64,000 bases of DNA from Stictocephala bisonia (lineage: Eukaryota; Arthropoda; Insecta; Hemiptera; Membracidae), in the NCBI GenBank assembly GCA_035578905.1, contig JAQJVL010000565.1:156001-220000 (forward strand). The letters are read 5' to 3'. The translations under genes and the position numbers were made by a program. The notes below the pieces were generated by a model, which saw only the letters and a list, made by a program, of their open reading frames with translations, did no database searches and was not told the DNA's origin. Within the stretch, counting starts at the first letter, position 1. The number at the start of each line of letters is the position of its first letter. Shown here one piece after another: positions 26,901 to 38,900 of the stretch.

Positions 26901-29900
26901 AAGGAAAGAAAGACATTTTTTACCCTTTAGTTAATTTTAATAAATGAATCAATTTTAAGTAAAGAAAGGCTATTCATAATTAAATATAAGGTTTTTAAAT
27001 TTCTGGAATTCAAAAACCAATTATACATCAAAGTATTTTCATGTTTTAGGTACTTTCCTTGAACATATGATTTCGTAGTAAATCCTTATGTTTAGGATTT
27101 ATTTAGTTTTCTTAGCAAGTAAAACTTATTCAAGGTGTCGGATAGGTCAATCAGGCAATTTTTGAAATATATTATATTTTTATAACTTACAGAAATTAAG
27201 TAAAAGTAAGAGTTATAGATCTTGTCTTAAAGGGTTAGTTGGGAGTTAAAATATATTTATGTACCAGCATGCGAGTGGGTGTAGTATGTGTTTGTGCGTG
27301 TGTACTTGTATCCACAGAGGGGTGTGTGTGTATGTGTGAAAATATGTGTCAGCGCAAATATTATATCCATTTCATGTATTATTGTTTGTGAGAGTTGTTG
27401 TATGCTTGTGTTAGTTGTACATAAGTGTAATTGTAAATATTCATTGTGTGTATGCGTGGTTCTTATGAAGGCCTGTAGTAAATGAGATGTTATGAGTGTA
27501 TGTGTGTGTATGGTTCAATGTAAATATATGTAGTAATTGTGTGCATGTATGGTTGTTTATGGAGGTCTGTCGTAAATGTGATGTGTGTGAGAGCACATGC
27601 CCATGTATGGTTTAAGCGTAAATTTATGTATTGTGTCTATGACGGTTGTTATAAAGTACTGATTATAAATATAAGTACAAGAGGATAGTTCATGGTATGC
27701 TAGTTATATTTACATAATGGAGTTTAAAAAATTTGTTATTTTATTTGGGTTGTGGAGACTACTGTAAAATTTTAAATACATTTTGTTCATATTCTTGTAT
27801 CTGTGATTTTGTATGTATTTATTAGTGCACAACATTTTTTCATTTAAATGTGTTTGCTATGTAAAATTTTACTTTAAGAACCAACAAACTTTATTTATAA
27901 AAGAGAAGAATTATATGAGTAACAGACTGCCATAGTACCTCTTTTTATTAAAAGTAAATTTGTGCCTCTAATCAGGCATTGCCTGAGAGGACCTATTCAT
28001 TTCTATTTATTTTATCCACACAATCAAGGATTTAAACTATTAAAGTAACAATAAAAATGCATTGTGTAGATTCTCAAGGTCAGTATCACAGAAGTCATGT
28101 ATGGTATTCTTTATTATAAACAGGTGTTTGGAGTATGTGTTTTTTAGTTTAATTGTAAAATATGTTATGTTATTTATTATATACTTCTGTAAATATTGTA
28201 TCACTTTTGTATTGATGTGTTTTTTATGTATGCTGTGGATGGGATAAATAAATAATAATTATTATTATTATTATAAATAGTTTTAAAATATGGTAAAATA
28301 ACTTAAATGTTTTATTTGTATCGCAATTTAAATGAATGAAACGAACTTTCAATCTATTTGCCCGAAATATAAAGAATCACATAACAGTTTATTACAGAAT
28401 TAGTTTCTAAATCTAATAAACGCATAATAAAAAGGTATGAAATAAATTAAACTAAATACAACTTAAATACCTGCATGGGTGGAAACCTTTAAACGTTTAT
28501 TAAAAATGAAAAATGAAAATATTTATGTATATCAGTTTGATATAAATAAATTAAATTAAAGGATTAGCAAACAAACGTATGAGTTAAATTGAATACACTA
28601 AATACATTAAGTAGTATTGGCAGGACAAATGGTTTAATCGATCAAGTCTCATTAAGTAGTATGGGCAGGACAATTGTTTCAATCGATCGAGTCTCATTAA
28701 GTAGTATGTGCAGGACAAATGTTTCAATCGATCGAGTCTCATTAAGTAGTATGTGCAGGACAAATGTTTCAATCGATCGAGTCTCATTAAGTAGTATGGG
28801 CAGGACAAATGGTTCAATCGATCGAGTCTCATTACGTAGTATGGGCCGTTCAAATAGTTTCATCGATCGAGTCTCATTAAGTAGTATGGGCAGGACAAAT
28901 GGTTCAATCCATCGAGTCTCACTAAGTAGTATGGGCAGGACAAATGGTTCAATCGATCGATTCTCACTAAGTAGTATGGGCAGGACAAATAGTTCAATCG
29001 ATCGAGTCTCTTTAAGTAGTAAGGGCAGGGCAAATGGTTCAATCGATCGAGTCTCATTAAGTAGTATGGGCCGTTCAAATAGTTTCATCGATCGAGTCTC
29101 ATTAAGTAGTATGGGCAGGACAAATGTTTCAATCGATCGAGTCTCATTAAGTAGTATGGGCAGGACAAATGGTTCAATCGATCGAGTCTCATTAAGTAGT
29201 ATGGGCAGGACAAATGTTTCAATCGATCGAGTCTCATTAAGCAGCATGGGCAGGACAAATGGTTTAATCGATCGAGTCTCATTAAGTAGTATGGGAAGGA
29301 CAAATGATTCAATCGATCGAGTATCATTAAGTAGTATGGGCAGGACAAATGGTTCAATCAATCGAGTCTCATAAATAACAATTCTGTACTTCATGGATAT
29401 AAATACTAATATTACTCTTCTTATGTCCGTTACGTTTCTCTAAGAATATTGATTATATTTGTTGTATTCTTTTTTTCATTAGACATATTAAAAGTGTATA
29501 ATATACTTTCATATTAAAACCTGAATTGCTTTTATAGCAGGAGGTATTGGTGGTGAAAAAGACGGTGCAGCACTCAGCTCTTGGGCACGGTACCTGAAGA
29601 ATAAGTACGGCAACCGTGGCAAGGATGGGAAGGAAGCTAGCAGTGGCACCGCTTCCCGAAGACTTTCGTTGGGTCTGCCTCTCAGAACCAACTCTAACGA
29701 CGACAGCTCTGCAGATGATCAAAAAAACCTGGCAGGCTCCCCCAGCTCTCCTACACAGGTTATGGGTCCAGTCGGTGAGTACACCATGCATATATATGAA
29801 GACATTATTCAAGTAAATAGAAAATCTAATCAAAATTAATAGATTTTTTTTATTTCATATTTTTCTACTATTCTCTTGACTGGAATTTTTATTAGCGATA

Positions 29901-32900
29901 AAGGTATAAGTTTGTATCTAATCGTAATAAACATTAATTACAGTTCCCATTTGTAAGTAGAGTCCCGCTATTCCGAACTAATTGGGACCGAACACTGTTC
30001 GGATTCGCGGGAATTCGGAATAGGCGGATTTCATGAATAATATCGAGATATCAGCGTTGATCAGCTCGTAAACAAGTGAAAGTCGGAAGGGAAGGGCAGT
30101 GACCTTCGGTGACTCATACGATCATCCGTCGACGCCTATCTATCCCTTCCCCTCTCACGTTCCAAACACCATGACTCATTGAATGGTGAATCTCCTCTAC
30201 CCCCACCACTGAAAAACCGGTTTGTACTGCTGTAACTGTTGATCTAGTTTCGCACGTACACCATGTTAGTGTTCACTCTAACGTTGTTTGATGAAGTGTG
30301 TGCGCTTAAAGCAAATTTATTGTGAAGGTTTATTCCGTGAGTGTTGAGTTACTTTACGGAGCGACTGTGTGTTTTCACTTCTGTTCTTAGTCCTTTACGT
30401 CAACTGATAATCATTAAATATGGCAAGTAAACGAAGTCGTTCTTCGTGTACTTTACAACAAAAACTTGAAGTGTTGAAAAGACTGGACAAAGGGGAAAGT
30501 GCTTCTAAATTGTCAGTTGAATATGGTGTCGGAAAAGCAACGATTAGCGACTGGAAAAAGAATCGTGTTAAAATTGAGCAGTTTTGTTCTGCTTCAAGTG
30601 AAAAAACTCTTGAAAAACGGCAAAAAACGACTGTGTCTTCATATGAAAAGCTTGATGAGGCCTTATTCTTATGGTTTACTCAAGAGAGACAGAAAGGAAT
30701 CCCCATTTCTGGTCCTTTGGTAAAAGAAAAGGCGCTTCAACTAAACAAGCTTATGGATGGTGAACCTTCATTTTCAGCAAGCTGTGGCTTTTTGGATCGT
30801 TGGAAGAAAAGGCACGGAATTAGACAGCTCACGATTACTGGGGAGAAACTATCAGCTGACAACGAATCAGCTGACAATTATTTAAAGGAATTTAAAGAAC
30901 TTATTTCTTCTGAAAATTACTCTCCGCAGCAAGTCTATAACGCGGATGAAACCGGACTGAATTTTAAGGCTCTGCCTACCAAAAGTCTTGCTTCAAAAGA
31001 AGAGAAATCTGCCCCAGGGTTCAAAATGGACAAACAACGTCTAACTGTCTTAGCTTGCAGCAACGCCTCGGCAACAAACAAACTTCCACTGATGGTAATA
31101 GGCAAATCGGCGAAACCACGAGCGTTCAAAAACATTAACATTAACGCACTTCCTGTATATTATAGGAATCAAAAAAAAGCTTGGATGGAACGTGACTTGT
31201 TCAAGGAATGGTTCGATCGCCAATTTGTCCCTAAAGTGACTGCGTTCAATAGAGAAAATGGATTGCCTAATCGTGCTCTGCTGTTTATAGACAATGCACC
31301 ATCCCACCCGGAAGACATGAAACTTGTTTGTGGAAACATCAAAGCAATTTTTCTGCCACCAAATGTTACATCAATTCTTCAGCCTATGGACCAGGGTGTG
31401 TTGCAGGCCATCAAACAAAAATACCGAAAAATGCTGCTTCGCACCTTACTTGAAGAGGATGAAAATGACCTCACAAGCACAATCCTTCAAAAGCTTAAGA
31501 AAATTACAGTAAAAGATGTGATTTACTGGGTAGCTGAAGCGTGGGAAAGCACTAATGAAGGTGCAATACAAAAATCGTGGAAAAATCTCTGGCCTGAATT
31601 GGAATTTGTTGAAACAACTTTTAAACCAGTAAAAAAAGACTGTGAACTTCTTCCACTACTCAACAAAATCCCTGGCTGTGAAACATCAGAAGAAAGCTGT
31701 GTTGAGGAGTGGTTTGCTGTTGACGACAATGGCCATCAGGAGTATGGAGACGAAGATATTGTAGCTATGGTGCAGGGCTCGTCAGCTGAGATCGACTCGG
31801 AGGAAAGCGAGGAGGAAGTGAACACTCAAACTGAACTCGTATCTCACTCGGACGCGGCAAATGCTCTCGACCTCGCCTTACGCTACGTCGAACAACACGC
31901 TGTATCAACACCAAATGATGTTATGTTTATGCGTCGATGGCGGAACATTGCATCCTCAAGTCGATTTACTGCACTTCGTCAGAAAAAAATCACCGACTTT
32001 ACTTCTTAAGTGTGTGTAGTTTAGTTTAGTGTTTTCCTCAAGCCTAGGGTTTCCTCAAGGCCTAAAAAAGGTATGTCTTTATTAAACTTCTTTGTACTGT
32101 ATATTTTGTATAACAATATGTAAATAGATGTTTTTAGCGAACGTCTTTATAATTTCTTCAGTTTTTGAGTCTTAAAAAAAAATTTTAAAATCGGTAGTAT
32201 TTTTTCTGAAGTCTGTTCGGAATAGGCGGATTTTCGGAATAGCGGGGTTCGGAATAGCGGGACTCTACTATTTATTTTTGCAATTTATTTAGTGTATTTT
32301 ATAAATATTTGTTAGTAAATGTTATATTTAAATAATGCGTAACATTTGCTTTCAAATTCATAAAAAATATACTCACAAATAGTATAAGAAAATATTTGTG
32401 TTCTGTATTGTAACTCGTTCAATACATTTATTATATAACAAGCTGTTGGTCTTATGAAATTATATAACACTAAGTAGACATATTTAATTTTTCTTTTATT
32501 GTTGTTAATAAATATTGTATTAGTATCCAATCGGTAAATTCTCATTATGACCTATAATAAACCTCAACTAAGCACTAAAGTGTAGTTGGCTTGTTCCTAC
32601 CCTAAACATGTGAATAGAAGTGGCTCTTCGACTAGAGAAGGCCTCTTTTCACTTATCAATTCTTTTATAATATTCAAACAGCACATTTTTTATGGGTAAC
32701 ATATATCGTAATATTTATTGATAAATGGTTTAAAAATAATTAATGAGCATCACCATTATTGTTTTGTAGGGGTAATTAAATCTCCTAAAGAAATAAAAAA
32801 AGCGACTTATTTCGATAGATACTCTAAATATTGTGTATAGTTCACAATATTTAGAGTATTTATAAAACAAATAAATATAGGCATATAAAAAAAAAATAAT

Positions 32901-35900
32901 CTATCAAATCTGCTCTACATACAAGCACACTCCCAGATTTTTCTAACATACATCAGTTGGTCAAAGTTTTTGTATCTTTTTGTAACCAACAATAAAATGT
33001 ATTTCTACTACAAATTAGGTGCATAACATTTCCAAATGAATTCACTGTTATAAATGATTGTTTTTATCATTTATCAAAAACAGAACATAGTAGTTATTTT
33101 TTAAGTATTGAAATTGTCTTTTATGTAAGAATATTGTTATATATTTCGTCAATGGTTAAAAGTACGTGGGGACGGTTCAAACTTGCTTGCCATGTAGGGA
33201 AGCATTAATGGCTCTTTATGTTATTACTAATATTCAATAACACATAATGGCAGGTTTCGCAGCGGGCGGTACTAAAAACCAGTACCTGCAGAAACGACGG
33301 ATGCTGTTCAAAGTAGGTAGCCGGGGGAGCGAGCCCGGATGTTTTACGTGGCCCCGCGGGATCGCCGTGGCGCCAGACAACTCCATCGTGGTGGCTGACT
33401 CTTCCAACCACAGAGTTCAGGTGAGATAGGCTCAACAAATGGTTAACGCTTCTTACAACAAACAATAATTTAGTTGGATTTAAGTACAAAGTTCAGTTAC
33501 CATTATCATGTCTAGGTAATTGCTGACACATGCCTGCTTGTAATAGTAATGTTTGTACAGGAAGACATTTATATATTATGTAATCTTAACAACATATTGA
33601 AAGTATTATTTTCTTAAACCTTTACCAATAACATAATGTACGGTAGCTGCTTTACCCTGGAGGTCAATAACATGTTGTATGGTAGCTGCTGTACCCTGGA
33701 GGTCAATAACATGTTGTATGGTAGCTGCTGTACCCCGGAGGTCAATAACATGTTGTATGGTAGCTGCTGTACCCTGGAGGTCAATAACATGTTGTATGGT
33801 AGCTGCTGTACCCCGGAGGTCAATAACATGTTGTATGGTAGCTGCTGTACCCCGGAGGTCAATAACATGTTGTATGGTAGCTGCTATACCCCGGAGGTCA
33901 ATAACATGTTGTATGGTAGCTGCTGTACCCTGGAGGTCAATAACATGTTGTATGGTAGCTGCTGTACCCTGGAGGTCAATAACATGTTGTATGGTAGCTG
34001 CTGTACCCTGGAGGTCAATAACATGTTGTATGGTAGCTGCTGTACCCTGGAGGTCAATAACATGTTGTATGGTAGCTGCTGTACCCTGGAGGTCACAAAA
34101 TCGTAACAGTTCAGCTACCATATTTTTTGCTCGTTTAGACATACCCAGGGTGTACGTAGGCCAACAGCTTTAAAGATTTTCTATGGACGCGAAAAACATC
34201 ACACCTCTTATTTATGAAAGGAGAATACATTTCTATCTTTATTAATTTCCAACATGAGTTTTGGATCTTGGTCCAAATATATATCACAGTTTTTTAAAAT
34301 TAACAAATGGTAGCTGAGAACAAACCATACGATATATATGGTTTAATATGCCATACGATGTAAATATTTTACTATACCATACGATGTATATGGTTTACTA
34401 TGCCATACAATATATGTGGTTTACTATACTATAGGATGTATATATTTTACTATGCTATACGATATATATGATTTACTATGCCGTACGATGTATATGGCTT
34501 ACTAAACCATGCGATATATATGGTTTACTATGCCATACAATATATATGGTATACTATACTATACGATGTATATATTTTACTATACCATACGATATGTATG
34601 GTTTACTATGCCATACGATGTATATGGTTTACTATACCATACGATGTATATGGTTTACTATACCATACGATGTATATGGTTTACAATACCATACGATATA
34701 CCGATAACATATAATATTTACTGAATACGTTTAATTAGTAACATAAGTAGAGGTTTTACTAATTATGTTACTAACAGTTTAATAACAGTTTAGCTATAGA
34801 TGGACATTACAACATTTTAATAATTACGTACTGTAAGAATTAATGTAAAAATAACCTCCCCAACAAAACTACAGTACCATATACGAGAGCAAATCAGAAT
34901 ATAATAAAAAGTCTGACAAACAATTTAAAATATCTCATCATTCTAAATTGTGGTAGTAAAACTGGAATGTGTTTTTTTCTTTTATTCATTTCCAATTATT
35001 TTAATACTTTATCATTTTACATTTATAGTTAGTGAGATTATTACTACAATGGTAAGTAACAGCATGCTCAATTGAAACGCCTTTTTGTCCAAATTTGAGA
35101 GTTTTGCTTTACTAACATTAACATGCATTTATTTTAAACCATCAATCTTCCAATTAATTTAATAATACTCAATGGCTGTAAAATACTACATTTCGAATTA
35201 AATAAAAGCAGTTTTATCTGCAAAGGAACTAAGATTGAAGTGACAGGGTTACTTAAAATGTATTAGTAACATTTAAAGGTTTAAGAAAAAACCTTTTATA
35301 ATAATCCTTACTAAGTTCACTATATCTTTCTTTTAAATTCATAATTGTTAAATTCTTTCGTTTCATTCATTTTATAAAGACAATACCTGTTTTCAAGAAT
35401 ATCCAATATACTAATTCTATGTATATTGGATTGTACATTCTGATGTCTAATTCATTCACTTCTTAAATATTCTTAATTCTCGACAAAATTACTACATAGG
35501 GATATAATATAATTTAGAAAATTAACGCAGTCTAACAAATTCTACATAGGTAATATGTTAGGTTTCATATTTCAGTTAATTCTTAGTTCAGTTCTTAATT
35601 ATTAATATTCACTTAATTTTAATTCAGCTTCCATGGTTGTAGGTATTTGATTCCAACGGGATCTTCTCTAAGGAGTTCGGATCGTACGGCAATGCAGAAG
35701 GTGAGTTCGATTGTCTAGCTGGAGTGGCCGTCAACAGGATCGGCCAGTTCATCATAGCTGACCGCTACAACCATCGTATTCAGGTACTGTGCACAGTATG
35801 TAGCTGGAGTTATGAACAACTTGTGTTAAAACTGTTCACTTGGTTTATAATAATTAAAACTTATTTCGTTGGGTCAGTTACCTGAGCGCAATTATAATGA

Positions 35901-38900
35901 CAACATTTGAGTTGAGTGTAACTGTTACACTCGAGTTAGTGTAACTGTTACACTCGAGTTAGTGTAACTGTTACACTCGAGTTAGTGTAACTGTTACACT
36001 CGAGTTAGTGTAACTGTTACACTCGAGTTAGTGTAACTGTTACACTCGAGTTAGTGTAACTGTTACACTCGAGTTAGTGTAACTGTTACACTCGAGTTAG
36101 TGTAACTGTTATACTTAAAATTACAGTTTTTAGATGTAACTGTTTTAATTCGTATTATTTAACATTGTGTCTTTTTCTTTTTTACTAAACAGTATACACG
36201 ATGATAAAATGATTTAAATATAACAATTGTTGTTTAGATCCAATTATGTTATGTTTTATTCTATGTTGAGTGTTGTAATGTTAAGACAATTATGTTGATT
36301 GGCAAATGTAAAATTGTATGTACTTGTAAAAAAAGGATACTATTTGTTGTATTAGCAGACAAATTTGTAAAATTGTATTTAAAAACTGTAATACTCATAA
36401 GGCTGGCTATTCAACTTGTTATGCAGTGCACTGTCTGTCTGTTATCACACGTATAACATTTTAAATTATTACGTACGTTTTTCACCGTATTGTTGACTTT
36501 TCATACAGTTACTAAGTATACTTTTCTGTAAACTGTTCAAAATATACATACAATTATTGAGACAATTGTTTTTCGGGTATTACATCAACATTTATGTTAA
36601 GAATAATACAAATCTATCGTCCAAGGTAACAGCAAGTCACTCATGATAGGGGGAAGTGGCTAATAGTTGTATATTTAAACCATAAAGTGTAAAAATATTG
36701 TAACGATAATATTACATCATATCATGAGTAAAGTTTTTCTAAAGAGAAAACTTTAAAAATTATTAGTGATTGAGGAATATTTATATTGACATGTATAATT
36801 TACTGACAAATATTATATTAATAATATTTAAATTTGATAAAGTCCTATTTTTGTTATGAAATAAAATATTCTTATAAGTAAGTAATGCATGCATTCTAAT
36901 TAGTCTAAAAACGTTCACTTTTTTTAAAAACGTGTCATGCTTCCTTATAATTAGGTATTGTTTCCAGGAACGACTGTTATACTTTAATGAGGGGTTAGGG
37001 TTTCACAGTGACTATTGTTGTCAGGTGATGGATCCTTCTGGCAGGTTCCTGAGGTCCTTTGGTGCGCAGGGAACCGTGGACGGAAGATTCAACTACCCCT
37101 GGGGCATCACTACGGACGCTCTAGGGTTCATATACGTCTGTGACAAAGAAAACCACAGAGTCCAAGTCAGTACTGGTGTGGCTATTTTAGTTAAGATTTC
37201 AACTGTTTATATATTTCAAAACATTGTAAACACGTACTTATTGTTAAATTTGAACTTACCTAATAGTCAGTTTGCTGCGTACTAAAACATAATTAGTTTA
37301 TTTCAAATAAAATTCATGATTTTAAAATTACAGTTGATCTATTAAATGAAATATACCAAACACTATGAGTGTTAAGAATGATATTTGACTTTTTGATGTA
37401 ATTGATCAATAAACACATTCAAAAATACATTTACCTTTTTCACAATGCTGTTTAAACTATTTATGGGCTATTATAAATATTCCCCTAAAGTATTCTAATA
37501 CCCAATTTTTAACTTTTAATTTAAAAAAAAATACGTAAAGCTGATAACTGTGATCATACTTGCACATTACTTATATGATAATAGCGTAATTAAATGTTTT
37601 CTTACAAATATTAAAGAACCAAATTAACTGATAAATTAAAATTTGAATTATTAATTACTTTAAATTATTGTTACAAAAATCTTATAAGTCTAAAATGTTA
37701 ATGACTTTGACGATTTTACTGTGTAGGCTATATTAAATTAGTATTTTCAGCTCCAAGTGATTTTTTACTTATTTTCTAGTTATCTAAAAACAACCGTAGT
37801 GAATAATATTACATTCTTGGTATTATTTATTTATCTTATCATGTATACAGCATATTAATATGTATTTTATCATGTATTTATAGTACCATGTATGTATGTG
37901 TCTTATAACTCTTATAAGATATTATATAATATTAAAAAAATACACTGTTTAAAAGTTTGGGTCTAACATACGAGGGTTTATTTGACGTATAAAGGGGTTT
38001 TTGTTACTGTATGGCCACAAGTTTACAAACTTATGGACTGGTAAAATGCCACTTACAGGTCAAACACCTGTACTAAGTTGCCGTTTTATTTGTCTGATCA
38101 ATAAGTTTCACAATTGTAAGTGTCGAAATAAAATTGCCTAAAAACTAAATGAAATTCCAAGTAAATATAATATATAATATCTGTCAAACTCTTGCTTGTA
38201 TATTGAGGGAATCTCTTAATTTATAGGTAAATTTACTTTGTTCGGATTAAATAAAAGAGTCGTGTACCGTTTATTTAACCAGGTCTTCCAATCGGATGGC
38301 ACATTTGTGGGAAAGTTCGGATCCCATGGGAGCAAGGTGGGACAGCTGGAGCACCCCCACTACATTGCTGTGTCTAACACGAACAAGGTCATCGTCAGTG
38401 ACTCCAATAACCACCGCGTACAGCTCTTTGACGTCAATGGTCGAGTGTTGAACTCCTTCGGCACCGAGGGGTCGGAGAACGGCCAGTTCAAGTTCCCAAG
38501 GTAAGTCATGGAGACTGTGCAAAGCTAATATCTGGTAATTTAGACTGAGAGAAAATTAACGATTCGATACATCACTTAAGTACTAGTGATAAATACCAAC
38601 ATAATGATAAAAACAAACATAAAATATAAAGAATCTACACTGTTTAACAGTTTTAATTAATAAAAATATCAAAACATAACAACTTTTAGGTACGTTGAGT
38701 TTTAGGGTCCCAGTTATTTGTAATTATGTTATATCCGCTTGCATTATAAACATTATTTCACAACCTAATGATCAATGAAAAATTAATTAGCTGGTAAGGA
38801 TCACTTTCGTTTCAATTACCTTCCATGGTAACCTTGCATCAAATCTGTTATCACCAGTTTCATATATTCCTTTTCCGTTGTCCTAGAGCTGATTTATCTC

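Larger units (their letters stand above)
23113..29540. other. 6.4-kb intron with 56-bp and 45-bp arrays
   Basis: Besides the arrays at 24441-25402 and 28606-29370 it holds a poly-G tract near 23660, a GT-rich stretch at about 27280-27640, a possible LINE 3' tail near 28250 and a coding-like patch on the - strand at 25795-25940. 23680-24430 is less AT-rich with short + strand open frames of no recognisable character. 25950-27270 is AT-rich and empty. Confidence 0.6.
29775..33253. other. 3.5-kb intron carrying the pogo element
   Basis: The transposon at 29956-32269 takes up most of it. The remainder is AT-rich, with a 17-bp-stem hairpin at 32819-32859. Confidence 0.8.
33421..35642. other. 2.2-kb intron with 39-bp and 26-bp arrays
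   Basis: The two arrays occupy 33627-34094 and about 34325-34705. 34720-35640 is AT-rich with a small inverted repeat (ATCCAATATAC / GTATATTGGAT) near 35400-35431 and no coding signal. Confidence 0.7.

Noticed and set aside
27288..27485. Cys/Val-rich frame
   Set aside because: GT-rich low-complexity DNA.
28584..29394. Open frames on both strands (up to 261 codons) with 15-residue repeats
   Set aside because: By-product of a 45-bp array lacking stops; lies inside an intron between well-supported exons.
30499..31729. Additional frames inside the pogo element on both strands
   Set aside because: Shadows of the 529-codon transposase.
33606..34173. Open frames of 156-178 codons on both strands
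   Set aside because: 39-bp array artefact; several frames and both strands are open at once.
34468..34724. Three overlapping Tyr/Ile-rich + strand frames
   Set aside because: 26-bp array artefact.
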